This document shows, in pieces, positions 33,951 to 42,722 of a stretch of 64,000 nt of DNA. The stretch is taken from assembly GCA_016703785.1 (NCBI GenBank), contig JADJBM010000015.1, positions 59,207 to 123,206 of the forward strand. The letters are read 5' to 3'. The position numbers were made by a program, and so were the translations under genes. Each line of letters opens with the position of its first letter. Positions within the stretch are counted from its first letter, which is position 1. The stretch comes from Betaproteobacteria bacterium. GTDB lineage: Bacteria; Pseudomonadota; Gammaproteobacteria; Burkholderiales; Rhodocyclaceae. A model generated the notes under the pieces. It ran no database searches and was not told the DNA's origin. It was given only the letters and a program-made list of their open reading frames with translations.

Positions 33951-34634
33951 ATGTACGAACTCGGGGTCGTCTATCGCAACATTGCCCGCGCCGAGCGCGC
34001 CACGGCCGATGCATTGGCCAACTACGGCTCGGCCACCGTGCACGAGGCCATGGGCCGGGTCGGCCTGCTGAAACCCTATATGCGGCCGATCTACGCCGGC
34101 GCGCAGGTGTCCGGCACGGCAGTGACGGTGCTGCTGCATCCCGGCGACAACTGGATGATGCATGTCGTCGCCGAGCAGATCCAGCCCGGCGATATCGTCG
34201 TCGCCGCCCTCAGCGCCGAATGCACCGACGGCTATTTCGGCGACCTCCTGGCCACCAGTTTCCAGGCACGCGGCGCACGGGCGCTGGTCATCGACGCCGG
34301 CGTGCGCGACGTGAAGACGCTGACCGAGATGCAATTTCCCGTCTGGAGCAAGTGCATCAGCAGCAAGGGCACGATCAAGGCGACGCTCGGTTCGGTGAAT
34401 ATCCCGGTAGTGTGCGCCGGCATGCTGGTGACCCCGGGCGACGTGATCGTTGCCGACGACGACGGTGTGGTTTGCGTGCCGCGCGCCAGGGCGGCGGAGA
34501 CCCTGGAGGCGGCCGCCGCGCGCGAGGCCAACGAGGGCGCCAAGCGCGAGAAGCTTGCCGCCGGTGAGCTCGGTCTGGACATGTACAAGATGCGCGAGTC
34601 GCTGGAAAAGGCCGGGTTGAAGTATGTCGATTGA
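33951..34634 (+). CDS. ligK: 4-Carboxy-4-hydroxy-2-oxoadipate aldolase (LigK/GalC, RraA-like fold)
   Basis: 227 residues from ATG 33951, exactly the LigK size. RraA/HMG-aldolase family markers: ATVHEAMGRVGLLKPYMRPIY, GDNWMMHVVAEQIQPGDIVVA, GDLLATSFQARGARALVIDAGVRD (substrate Arg and metal Asp) and GDVIVADDDGVVCVP. It splits 4-carboxy-4-hydroxy-2-oxoadipate to pyruvate and oxaloacetate, the end of the protocatechuate 4,5-cleavage route, and often decarboxylates oxaloacetate as a side activity. Coupled to ligJ. Confidence 0.92.
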   Translation: MYELGVVYRNIARAERATADALANYGSATVHEAMGRVGLLKPYMRPIYAGAQVSGTAVTVLLHPGDNWMMHVVAEQIQPGDIVVAALSAECTDGYFGDLLATSFQARGARALVIDAGVRDVKTLTEMQFPVWSKCISSKGTIKATLGSVNIPVVCAGMLVTPGDVIVADDDGVVCVPRARAAETLEAAAAREANEGAKREKLAAGELGLDMYKMRESLEKAGLKYVD

Positions 34635-34667
34635 TAAGTGCGTGGCAGTGATTATGTTGCGGCCGTT

Positions 34668-34753
34668 GAAATCCCCCCTGGCCCCCCTTTTGCAAAGGGG
34701 GGAGAGAAGCGCCAATACCCCCCTTTGGAAAAGGGGGGGTGGGGGGATTTTCA
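34668..34753. repeat. Palindromic repeat, AAATCCCCCC/CCCTTTT family
   Basis: Two hairpins: CCCCCCTTTTGCAAAGGGGGG and CCCCCCTTTGGAAAAGGGGGG, flanked by AAATCCCCCC and GGGGGGATTTT. The same family recurs at 59.98-60.08 kb. It separates ligK from the dehydrogenase gene. Confidence 0.8.
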
Positions 34754-34775
34754 CGAGGCATCGAAGCATATCTCA

Positions 34776-35696
34776 ATGACTCTCCCCGTCGACCCGCTGC
34801 AATGGACCATCGGCCTCGTCGGCTACGGTGAGGTGGGGCGCATTCTTGCCGAGGACCTGCGCGCGCGGGGCGTGGCGGATGTCCTGGCCTGCGACATCAA
34901 GCTCGGCGGGCCGGATGAGGCGCCCTTGCTGGAACATGCAGCGAAACATGGCGTGAAGCTGACAGCATCGCATGCCGACCTGGCCTCCCGTGCCGACCTG
35001 GTGATTTCCGCCGTAACCGCCAGCCAGGCCGTGCCGGTGGCCGAGGCCTGCGCGCCGGCGCTGAGGCCGGGCGCCTGGTTCCTCGACATCAACTCCGCGT
35101 CGCCGGGGGCCAAGATCAAGGCTGCGGGGTGCATCGCAGCGGTTGGGGCACGTTTCGTCGAGGGTGCGGTGATGACCTCGGTGCCGCCCTATCGCATCCG
35201 CGTGCCGCTGCTGCTGGGCGGCCCAGAGGCTGCGCCACTGATGCCGCTGCTCAGCGCCTTCGGCTTCGAGGGCCGGGTTGCTTCGGCGAAGCTCGGTGTC
35301 GTTTCCGCCACCAAGATGTGCCGCAGCGTGATGATCAAGGGGCTGGAAGCGATGGTCATCGAAAGTTTTACCGCGGCACGCGCCTATGGCGTCGAAAAAG
35401 AGGTGCTGGCTTCGCTCGCCGAAACCTTCCCCGGCATCGACTGGGAGAAGCAGGGTGCGTACTTCTTCCAGCGCGTCATCCAGCACGGCCGCCGTCGCGC
35501 CGAGGAAATGTGCGAGGTGGCACAGACCGTGCGCGAGGCGGGACTTGAGCCCTGGTCGGCCAGCGGCACCGCCGCGCGCCAGGCCTGGGTGGCCGACCTT
35601 GCCGAACGGGGAATGCTGGGCGAGCGCAACCTGCCGCGCAAGGATTGGCGGCTCGACGCCGACCGCATACTGGCCACCCGCAACGACAAACGCTGA
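34776..35696 (+). CDS. NAD(P)-binding dehydrogenase, 6-phosphogluconate/3-hydroxyisobutyrate type with DUF1932
   Basis: 306 residues. Rossmann N-terminus WTIGLVGYGEVGRILAEDL (G-x-G-x-x-G), then LVISAVTASQAVPVAEACAP and FLDINSASPGAK, usual for beta-hydroxyacid dehydrogenases. The C-terminal half (KLGVVSATKMCRSVMIKGLEAMVIESF, with the catalytic Lys position) is a DUF1932 domain. The gene lies between ligK and ligI. Its role in the pathway is not known; reduction or oxidation of a 4,5-cleavage intermediate is a reasonable guess. Confidence 0.75.
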   Translation: MTLPVDPLQWTIGLVGYGEVGRILAEDLRARGVADVLACDIKLGGPDEAPLLEHAAKHGVKLTASHADLASRADLVISAVTASQAVPVAEACAPALRPGAWFLDINSASPGAKIKAAGCIAAVGARFVEGAVMTSVPPYRIRVPLLLGGPEAAPLMPLLSAFGFEGRVASAKLGVVSATKMCRSVMIKGLEAMVIESFTAARAYGVEKEVLASLAETFPGIDWEKQGAYFFQRVIQHGRRRAEEMCEVAQTVREAGLEPWSASGTAARQAWVADLAERGMLGERNLPRKDWRLDADRILATRNDKR

Positions 35697-35706
35697 GCGA
35701 ACAACC

Positions 35707-36603
35707 ATGATGGACCCTGACTGGCTGCCTTTCCACCCGAACCCATCCAAGCCGACCTTCAAGGTGCCGGCAGGCGCGGTGGACGCGCACTGCCATGTCT
35801 TCGGGCCGGTGGCGCAGTTCCCCTTCGCCCCGGAGCGCAAGTACACGCCCTGCGATGCATCGAAGGAGCAGCTGTTCGCCCTGCGCGATTTCCTCGGCTT
35901 CTCGCGCAACGTCGTCGTGCAGGCCACTTGCCACGGCACCGACAACCGTGCGCTGGTCGATGCGCTGATGCATTCGCAGGGCAGGGCGCGCGGCGTGGCT
36001 TCGGTCGGCCGAGACGTGACGGATGCGGAACTGAAGGCGATGCATGCGGCAGGCGTGCGCGGCACGCGCTTCAATTTCGTCAGGCGCCTGGTGGACTTCA
36101 CGCCGCGCGAGGTGCTGGCCGAGATCGCCGCCCGCATCGCGCCGCTCGGCTGGCATGTGGTGGTGTACTTCGAGGCACAGGACCTGCCCGAACTGTGGGA
36201 TTTCTTCACGACGCTGCCCACGACTGTGGTGGTCGACCACATGGGCCGTCCCGACGTGACCAAGCCTGCCGACGGCCCTGAATTCGACCTGTTCGTGAAG
36301 CTGATGCGCGAGCACGCGAATGTCTGGTCGAAGGTCAGCTGTCCCGAGCGACTCTCCAAATCCGGGCCGCCGACATACGGGGATGTCGTGCCCTTCGCGA
36401 AGCGCCTCGTCGAGACCTTTCCCGACCGCGTGCTGTGGGGCACCGACTGGCCGCATCCCAACATGAAGGACCACATGCCCGACGACGGCAAGCTGGTGGA
36501 TTTCCTGCCGGGCATTGCCACGACGCCCGAACTGCAGCGCAGGCTGCTGGTCGACAATCCGATGCGCCTGTACTGGCCGGAGGAAACCTATTCGAAGGGA
36601 TAG
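35707..36603 (+). CDS. ligI: 2-Pyrone-4,6-dicarboxylate lactonase (LigI)
   Basis: 298 residues from ATG 35707 (MMDPDWLPFHPNPSKP; a second ATG is at 35710); LigI is about 293. Amidohydrolase fold: VDAHCHVFGP (H-x-H), VVQATCHGTDNRAL, VVVDHMGRPD and LWGTDWPHPN (catalytic Asp). The enzyme opens the lactone of 2-pyrone-4,6-dicarboxylate, the product of LigC, to 4-oxalomesaconate without an essential metal. Its 3' end overlaps the convergent LysR gene by 16 bases. Confidence 0.92.
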   Translation: MMDPDWLPFHPNPSKPTFKVPAGAVDAHCHVFGPVAQFPFAPERKYTPCDASKEQLFALRDFLGFSRNVVVQATCHGTDNRALVDALMHSQGRARGVASVGRDVTDAELKAMHAAGVRGTRFNFVRRLVDFTPREVLAEIAARIAPLGWHVVVYFEAQDLPELWDFFTTLPTTVVVDHMGRPDVTKPADGPEFDLFVKLMREHANVWSKVSCPERLSKSGPPTYGDVVPFAKRLVETFPDRVLWGTDWPHPNMKDHMPDDGKLVDFLPGIATTPELQRRLLVDNPMRLYWPEETYSKG

Positions 36604-37518
36604 GGCCACTCGTTGTTGGCATCGATGAACAGGCTGGCGACCAGGCCGCGAAGCCACTTGTTCTTCGGGTCGTGGTGGGCGTTGCGGTGCCAGTGCTGGC
36701 GCAGTTCGATGCGCGGGATGGGAAGCGGCGGTTCGACCACCTTGATGTTGGCCCCGGCCTGCTTGAAGAAGAGGCCGATGGCGTGGGGCAGGGTGACGAC
36801 GAGGTCCGTCCTGCTGATGATGCTCGGGATGCTCATGAAATGGGGCGTCAGCAGGGCGATGCGCCGGGTGAACTTTTTTCTTTCCAGAAAGTTCTCGAGG
36901 ATTTCCTGGCTGCGCCCCTCGGCGCGTATGACGGCATGGCCGAGCGACAGGAACTGTTCGCGGGTGAGTTTTCGTCCGCGGATGGGATGATCGGCCCGCA
37001 GCAGGCAGACGAAACGGTGGGTAAACAGCCGCTGCTGGAAGAAGGCGCTTGATTTCAGGTCGGGGAAATAGCCGATCGCCAGATCGGTTTCCCCGCTTTC
37101 GAGCGATTGTTCCAGTCGGTTCGGCGTCAGCGATACCGAGCGGACCGAGGCATTCGGCGCCAGTCGCTGGAGGCTGGTGAGCAATTTAGGCAGGAAAACC
37201 ATCTCGCCCACATCCGACATGGCCAGGGTAAAGGTGGCCGACGTTGTCGCAGGATCAAACACGGCTTCACACAATACGTCATCGGCCACGCGGGCGAGTA
37301 TCTCGCGCGCGCTGGTGACGAGTCCGTGCGTGCGCGCGGTGGGCGACATGCCGCGGGCAGTGCGCACAAAGAGCGGTTCCCGAACGATTTGCGCAGACGG
37401 GCCAAGCGCCGCTCATGGCCGGCTGGCTCAGGCCCAGGGACTGCGCCGCGCGCCCGACGCTGCCCGCGTCGTAGAGCACGATGAGCACGCGCAGCAGGTT
37501 TAAATCGAAATCCTTCAT
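36588..37518 (-). CDS. LysR-family regulator (LigR/PmdR-like position), two frameshifts as given
   Basis: Start ATG 37518 (MKDFDLNLLRVLIVLYDAGSVGRAAQSLGLSQPAMSGA). The HTH is intact, then the frame shifts near 37420 to ARLRKSFGN and again near 37378 (one C short in AACCGC) to FVRTARGMSPTARTHGLV. The effector domain (FTLAMSDVGEMVFLPKLL and DLAIGYFPDLKSSAFFQQRLF) is intact to 36588. Repaired length is about 310. It is divergent from the CoA ligase and convergent with ligI, the usual layout for a regulator of protocatechuate 4,5-cleavage genes. The inducer is unknown. Confidence 0.75.
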
Positions 37519-37637
37519 TGAGCTTTATTATAAAAGCAAATAATGCATATCAGGCAAGCCGGCTTGCGCCGAGCCGAGGCGATGCGTGTAATGGGCGCCT
37601 TCAGGAATACATAAGAACGATAAGGAGGAGACATGGG

Positions 37638-39128
37638 ATGTGTCCGAGCCGGGAATCCGCTCGCATGAACGCCGCTTTGCTGCTGCTGGGCGGTGCGCCG
37701 GATGCGACCGCCCTGATCGATGCTGCGGGCAAGGTGACCTATGCGGAGTTGAAGCGGCGGGTCGAGCGTGCGGCGGCAGAGTGGAAGCGTCAGGGAATAG
37801 GCCCAGGGGAGCGCTGTGTCATCGGTCTGAACGACGGGATCGACTGGGTTGTCGCCTTCCTTGGCCTGATATGGATGGGCGGGGTGCCGATAGCCGTCAG
37901 TCCGCGTACCGAAGCCGCTCTTCTAAAAGACTTGATTACCGATTCGGGTGCAAAGTCCCTGCTGCTGGAGGATGCGACCGCTGTTGCGCTGGCGGACTCG
38001 CGCGCACAGGGGCGACTGGCCTGGCTGCTGCGTCTGAAGATGCCCGCCACAACTGTTGCGGCGCAGCAGGCCGAGGCCGAGTCACCGGCTTTCTGGCTGT
38101 ATTCCTCGGGGACCACGGGCAATCCGAAGGGCATCATCCACCCCCATCGCGTGGTGGCCCATGCGCATGCTTTCGCCCGCGAGGTGCTCGGCGCAACCGC
38201 CGAGGACATCTTTTACTCAACTTCCAAAATGTTCTTCGCCTACCCGCTGGGGAATGCCTTGTTTGCCGGGTTGAGGTTGGGCGCATGTGTCGTGCTCGAT
38301 GAAGAATGGCCGAATCCGCAGCGTGTCGCGCAGAATATTGAGAAGCATCGCCCCACCCTTTTTTTCAGCGTCCCGACCTTGTACCGGAGGTTGCTTGAGG
38401 CCGGCGTGGCCTTCCCCGCGGTGCGTTGCGCGGTGTCCGCCGGCGAGGCCTGCCCGCCCGATGTGGCGGAGGGATGGCGGCGCGCCACTGGAATCCAGTT
38501 GTTCAACGGCTACGGTACGACTGAAACCCTTTCGCTTATGCTGTATTGCACAACTGACTTGCCGGGACTGAAACCGACGCCGCTGACGATCGTGCGCACC
38601 GAGAGCGATGAGGGAAGCCGCGATGGCGCCTGCCGCTTGTGGTTCTCGCATCCTGGCGTGGCCCTTGGGTATTCTCGCGTCATTACCCATGATAGTGCGC
38701 GCTTCGGCCCGAACGGTTTTTCGCCGGGCGACTTGTTCCGAAGTGCGGGTGGTGGCCAGCCGCCGACCTGGAAGTTTGCCGGCCGATCGGATCAACTCGT
38801 CAAGGTATTCGGGCGATGGGTGGATACCCTGGCCCTGGAACACGACATAGGACAGCGGCTGCAAGGACACGTTCGCGAAGTCTGCATCGTTCCGCAGGGG
38901 GGAGAGCAGGAAGATGTGACAGCCTTGCATCTTTTTGCCATCCCGGGCGCGGAACAACATATTGAGGTGCGTTGCGCCATCGAGGCGGCATTGACGGAGT
39001 ACCCGGCCTATCTCAAGCCCCGGTCCATCCAATTGGTGTCGGACTTTCCGCGCACCGAGACGGGAAAGCTGCGGCGCGGCGAATTGATCAGATTGATCAG
39101 GGCAGGGACCAGCCAGGCTACCCGGTAG
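37638..39128 (+). CDS. Aryl-CoA ligase (benzoate/4-hydroxybenzoate-CoA ligase-like)
   Basis: 496 residues from ATG 37638 (MCPSRESARMNAALLLLGG), placed by the strong SD AAGGAGGAG at 37622-37630. A different-frame ATG at 37633 is ignored. ANL motifs: WLYSSGTTGNPKGIIHPHR, the A5 motif LFNGYGTTETLSLML and the late catalytic Lys in TETGKLRRGEL. The A8 region is short and altered (FSPGDLFRSAGGGQPPTWKFAGRSDQLVKVFGRWVD). It resembles the benzoate-CoA ligase family in FYSTSKMFFAYPLGNALFAGLR. It activates an aromatic acid to the CoA thioester; the substrate is unassigned. It stands alone before ligA. Confidence 0.75.
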   Translation: MCPSRESARMNAALLLLGGAPDATALIDAAGKVTYAELKRRVERAAAEWKRQGIGPGERCVIGLNDGIDWVVAFLGLIWMGGVPIAVSPRTEAALLKDLITDSGAKSLLLEDATAVALADSRAQGRLAWLLRLKMPATTVAAQQAEAESPAFWLYSSGTTGNPKGIIHPHRVVAHAHAFAREVLGATAEDIFYSTSKMFFAYPLGNALFAGLRLGACVVLDEEWPNPQRVAQNIEKHRPTLFFSVPTLYRRLLEAGVAFPAVRCAVSAGEACPPDVAEGWRRATGIQLFNGYGTTETLSLMLYCTTDLPGLKPTPLTIVRTESDEGSRDGACRLWFSHPGVALGYSRVITHDSARFGPNGFSPGDLFRSAGGGQPPTWKFAGRSDQLVKVFGRWVDTLALEHDIGQRLQGHVREVCIVPQGGEQEDVTALHLFAIPGAEQHIEVRCAIEAALTEYPAYLKPRSIQLVSDFPRTETGKLRRGELIRLIRAGTSQATR

Positions 39129-39252
39129 GTATTGGGTTTCGGCATAGCAGCTATCGCTTGAACAAGCTTGTCGAAAGCTTGGACGAGGGGCTCTAATAGC
39201 GCCAGGGCGGCATTCAATCGCTTGACGCTGACCGCTTGGGCATGCATCATAC

Positions 39253-39270
39253 TGAATGATGATTCATTCA
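39253..39270. promoter_or_regulatory. Putative operator upstream of ligA
   Basis: Inverted repeat TGAATGA-TGAT-TCATTCA, 67 bases before the ligA start. A similar AATGATTCATT palindrome lies before pobA (52310-52324). Shared control by an aromatic-responsive regulator is inferred. Confidence 0.4.
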
Positions 39271-39295
39271 TTAGCATTTCCTGAAATCGTCCAAA

Positions 39296-39317
39296 CGCCG
39301 CCGGCAAGCCGGCGGCG
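39296..39317 (+). promoter_or_regulatory. Strong hairpin in the ligA 5' leader
   Basis: CGCCGCCGGC-AA-GCCGGCGGCG: a 10-base perfect stem 20 bases before the ligA ATG. It could be an attenuator, an RNA-stabilising leader or the terminator of the upstream ligase gene; no T-run follows. Confidence 0.4.
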
Positions 39318-39337
39318 CATACGGGAACAAGGTTGAT

Positions 39338-39727
39338 ATGGCACTCGACAAGCCCTACAAGGACATACCCGGCACGACGATTTTCGATGCCGATCAGTCG
39401 CGCAAGGGCTACCACCTTAACCAATTCTGCATGTCGCTCATGAAGGCGGAGAACCGCGTCCGCTTCAAGGCCGACGAGCGCGCCTATCTCGACGAATGGC
39501 CGATGACCGAAGAGCAGAAGCAGGCCGTTCTGTCGCGCGACCTCAATCGCTGCATCGCAGCGGGCGGCAACATCTATTTCCTGGCGAAGATCGGCGCCAC
39601 AGATGGCAAGAGCTTCCAGCAGATGGCCGGCAGCATGACCGGCATGAGCGAGGAGGAATACCGCGACATGATGATTGCGGGCGGGCGGTCGATAGAGGGC
39701 AATCGCTTTATCGGGGAGAAGAAGTGA
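39338..39727 (+). CDS. ligA: Protocatechuate 4,5-dioxygenase alpha subunit (LigA)
   Basis: 129 residues, normal for the small alpha chain. Conserved stretches: IPGTTIFDADQSRKGYHLNQFCMSLMKAENR, YLDEWPMTEEQKQAVLSRDLNRCIAAGGNIYFLAKIGATDGKSF. This subunit covers the active-site entrance of LigB and lends structure rather than metal ligands. The downstream LigB gene starts 78 bases later, after a short GC-rich gap (TTCGCTTCCCCCCGAGGGGGC) typical of Betaproteobacteria. Confidence 0.93.
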   Translation: MALDKPYKDIPGTTIFDADQSRKGYHLNQFCMSLMKAENRVRFKADERAYLDEWPMTEEQKQAVLSRDLNRCIAAGGNIYFLAKIGATDGKSFQQMAGSMTGMSEEEYRDMMIAGGRSIEGNRFIGEKK

Positions 39728-39805
39728 ACAGCCCCCACGCTCACATTTGTTCGCTTCCCCCCGAGGGGGCTTCAGCCTCCTCGAGGCGGCTCTTCGGAGG
39801 CTGAG

Positions 39806-40648
39806 ATGGCCAGGATTACTGCCAGCGTCTATACCTCCCATGTGCCGGCCATCGGCGCCGCACTTGACTTGGGCAAGACCGGTGAGCCGTACTGGCAAAA
39901 GGTGTTCGCCGGTTATGAGTTTTCCAAGGCCTGGATGCGCGACAACACGCCCGATGTCATTTTTCTCGTTTTCAACGACCACGCCACGGCCTTCAGCCTG
40001 GAAATGATCCCGACCTTCGCCATCGGCTGCGCGGCAGAATTCCCGCCCGCAGACGAGGGCTGGGGGCCGCGCCCGGTGCCGGTGGTGCAGGGCCATCCGG
40101 AGCTTGCCGCGCATATCGCCCAGTCGGTCATCCAGGACGACTTCGATCTCACCATCGTCAACAAGATGAATGTCGACCACGGCTTGACCGTGCCGATGTC
40201 GCTGATGTTCGGCCAGCCGGCATCATGGCCCTGCCCGGTGATTCCCTTCGCGGTTAACGTGGTGCAGTACCCGGTGCCCTCGGGCCGCCGCTGTTTCAAT
40301 CTGGGCCGCGCCATCCGCAAGGCGGTCGAATCCTTCGATGCGCCGCTCAAGGTGCAGATATGGGGTACGGGCGGCATGAGCCATCAATTGCAGGGGCCGC
40401 GTGCCGGCTTGATCAACCGGGCATTCGACAGCGCCTTCCTCGACCGGCTGATCGCCGATCCGGAGGGGTTGTCGAAAATGCCGCATATCGATTACGTGCG
40501 GGAGGCGGGTTCAGAGGGAATCGAACTGGTCATGTGGCTGATTGCCCGCGGCGCCATGAGCGACGCACAGCCTAAACTGGCACACCGTTTCTATCATGTG
40601 CCGGCATCCAATACCGCCGTCGGGCATCTGATTCTGGAGAATGCATGA
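39806..40648 (+). CDS. ligB: Protocatechuate 4,5-dioxygenase beta subunit (LigB)
   Basis: 280 residues. Type II extradiol (LigB-fold) dioxygenase. The Fe(II) ligand region includes VYTSHVPAIG (His 12), FNDHATAFS (second His) and the Glu in GSEGIELVMWL. The catalytic His and substrate pocket are in MNVDHGLTVPMSLMFG. It opens protocatechuate between C4 and C5 to 4-carboxy-2-hydroxymuconate-6-semialdehyde. Coupled to ligC by ATGA overlap. Confidence 0.95.
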   Translation: MARITASVYTSHVPAIGAALDLGKTGEPYWQKVFAGYEFSKAWMRDNTPDVIFLVFNDHATAFSLEMIPTFAIGCAAEFPPADEGWGPRPVPVVQGHPELAAHIAQSVIQDDFDLTIVNKMNVDHGLTVPMSLMFGQPASWPCPVIPFAVNVVQYPVPSGRRCFNLGRAIRKAVESFDAPLKVQIWGTGGMSHQLQGPRAGLINRAFDSAFLDRLIADPEGLSKMPHIDYVREAGSEGIELVMWLIARGAMSDAQPKLAHRFYHVPASNTAVGHLILENA

Positions 40649-41604
40649 GCAGGACAATCAAGGTTGCCCTCGCGGGTGCCGGCGCCTTCGGCATCAAGCA
40701 CCTCGATGCCATCAAGCTGATCGACGGCGTGGAAGTGGTCTCGCTGGTCAGCCGCGAGTTGGGCAAGACGCAGGAGATAGCCAGCAAGTACGGCATCGGC
40801 CATGTCAGCGCCGATCTGGCCGACAGCCTGGCGCTGAAGGAGGTCGACGCCGTCATCCTGTGCACGCCGACGCAGATGCACGCCGCTCAGGCCATTCAGT
40901 GCCTGAAGACCGGCAAGCATGTGCAGGTGGAGATTCCGCTTGCCGACTCGCTGCAGGATGCCGAGGAAGTCGTTGCGCTGCAGAAGCAGACAGGCCTGGT
41001 CGCCATGTGCGGCCATACGCGCCGATTCAATCCCAGTCACCAGTGGGTGCACCGGAAAGTTCAGGCAGGCGAGTTCGCCATCCAGCAGATGGACGTGCAG
41101 ACGTATTTCTTCCGCCGCAGCAACATGAATGCGCTGGGGCAGCCGCGCAGCTGGACCGATCATTTGCTGTGGCACCACGCCGCCCATACCGTGGACCTGT
41201 TTCGCTATCAGGCCGGCAGCGAGATCATCCAGGCCAACGCCGTGCAGGGGCCGATCCATCCCGAACTGGGTATCGCCATGGACATGTCTATCCAGCTGAA
41301 GGCGAGCACCGGCGCGATCTGCACGCTGTCGCTGTCCTTCAACAACGATGGACCGCTCGGCACCTTCTTCCGCTATATTGGAGACAGCGGCACCTATATC
41401 GCCCGTTACGACGACCTGGTCGACGGCAAGGACAACAAGATCGACGTATCCAAAGTCGATGTATCGATGAACGGCATCGAACTGCAGGACCGAGAGTTTT
41501 TTGCCGCCATCCGCGACAACAGAGAGCCTAACGCCAGCGTGGCACAGGTGCTGCCTTGCTATCGCACGCTGCATCAGCTGGAACAACAATTACAAAGCGC
41601 ATGA
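40645..41604 (+). CDS. ligC: 4-Carboxy-2-hydroxymuconate-6-semialdehyde dehydrogenase (LigC)
   Basis: 319 residues (LigC is about 315). GFO/IDH/MocA family: dinucleotide motif VALAGAGAFGIKHLDAI, AVILCTPTQMH, KHVQVEIPLADS (the E-K-P motif in variant form), GHTRRFNPSHQW and the catalytic His region LLWHHAAHTVDLFRY. It oxidises the hemiacetal of the ring-cleavage product to 2-pyrone-4,6-dicarboxylate with NADP+. Starts inside the ligB stop (ATGA). Confidence 0.93.
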   Translation: MSRTIKVALAGAGAFGIKHLDAIKLIDGVEVVSLVSRELGKTQEIASKYGIGHVSADLADSLALKEVDAVILCTPTQMHAAQAIQCLKTGKHVQVEIPLADSLQDAEEVVALQKQTGLVAMCGHTRRFNPSHQWVHRKVQAGEFAIQQMDVQTYFFRRSNMNALGQPRSWTDHLLWHHAAHTVDLFRYQAGSEIIQANAVQGPIHPELGIAMDMSIQLKASTGAICTLSLSFNNDGPLGTFFRYIGDSGTYIARYDDLVDGKDNKIDVSKVDVSMNGIELQDREFFAAIRDNREPNASVAQVLPCYRTLHQLEQQLQSA

Positions 41605-41641
41605 GCGCCGTTTCATCCACTCAAAAAGGAAGGAGACAAAC

Positions 41642-42667
41642 ATGAAGCTCATCAACAAAATGCTGGCCGCCGCAATCGGAATCCTGGCGTGGCAATCGGC
41701 ATCTGCTGCGGACGTGACCCTGCGTTTTCATCAAATGCTGCCACCCCAGGCGACCATTCCCTCCAAAGCCATCGTGCCCTGGGCGCTGAAGGTGGAGAAG
41801 GAGAGCGGCGGACGCATCAAGGTCCAGCACTTCCCAAGCATGCAGCTCGGCGGGAAGCCGCCGGAACTGTACGACCAGGCCAAGGATGGCGTCGTTGACG
41901 TCATCTGGACCGTGCTCGGCTACACGCCGGGCCGCTTCCCGAAGACCGAGGCCTTTGAGTTGCCGTTCAGCGTCGGTCTCGCCGAGCCGGGCTCACGCGC
42001 CTTCCAGGAGTATGTCGAGAAGTACGCGATGGACGAGTTCAAGGACGTCAAGCTCATTGCGGTGCATGTGCACGGCCCCGGCCTCTTCCACAGCAAGGAT
42101 CCAATCAGCAGGCTGGAGGACATGAAGGGCATGAAGGTGCGCGGTGGTTCGCGCATCATCAACATCATGCTCGATCATCTTGGCGCCACACCGGTTGGCA
42201 TGCCGGTTCCGGCCGTGGGTGAAGCGCTGTCCAAGGGTGTCATCAGTGCAACGACGATACCCTGGGAAATCGTGCCCGCGCTGAAGGTTCAGCAGATCGT
42301 CAAGAACCACACCGGCTTCGCCGGCGACGTTGGCTTGTATACGCAGACCTTTGCAGTGGCCATGAACAAGGCCAGTTACGACAAGCTGCCGGCCGATCTG
42401 AAGAAAGTGATCGATGCCAACAGCGGCATCGAGACGGCGGCCCTGTTCGGCCGTGCCATGGATGAGGGCGACAAGGTTGGCCTATCACTGGCGCAGAAGG
42501 CCGGCAACAAGATCATCATGCTCGATGCCGTCGAGACCCAGACCTGGCGGCGTACCGCCTCCGGTGTGCGTGGTGTCTGGTTCAAGGAAGTGGCCTCCAA
42601 GGGGATTGACGGGCCGAAGCTCGCGGCCGAAGCCGAAGCGCTTATTGCCAAGCACAACAAGAAATGA
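41642..42667 (+). CDS. TRAP transporter solute-binding protein (DctP family), copy 1
   Basis: 341 residues with a signal peptide (MKLINKMLAAAIGILAWQSASA). The mature protein starts ADVTLRFHQMLPPQATIPSKAI. DctP landmarks are GRIKVQHFPSMQLGG, PPELYDQAKDGVVDVIWTVLGYTPGRFP and GMKVRGGSRIINIML with the Arg that clamps a carboxylate. It is probably the receptor for an aromatic or short-chain organic acid, given the neighbours. It is very similar to the next gene over its whole length, so the pair arose by tandem duplication. Confidence 0.88.
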   Translation: MKLINKMLAAAIGILAWQSASAADVTLRFHQMLPPQATIPSKAIVPWALKVEKESGGRIKVQHFPSMQLGGKPPELYDQAKDGVVDVIWTVLGYTPGRFPKTEAFELPFSVGLAEPGSRAFQEYVEKYAMDEFKDVKLIAVHVHGPGLFHSKDPISRLEDMKGMKVRGGSRIINIMLDHLGATPVGMPVPAVGEALSKGVISATTIPWEIVPALKVQQIVKNHTGFAGDVGLYTQTFAVAMNKASYDKLPADLKKVIDANSGIETAALFGRAMDEGDKVGLSLAQKAGNKIIMLDAVETQTWRRTASGVRGVWFKEVASKGIDGPKLAAEAEALIAKHNKK

Positions 42668-42722
42668 TCAATATTCGCTTTGATGCCGGCAAAATATGCC
42701 TATACAAGAAAGGAGACTTAAC

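Noticed and set aside
39751..39803. TTCGCTTCCCCCCGAGGGGGC block between ligA and ligB as a mobile element
   Set aside because: A short GC-rich inverted stretch common in Betaproteobacterial intergenic gaps; no sign of mobility or of relation to the other two repeat families.
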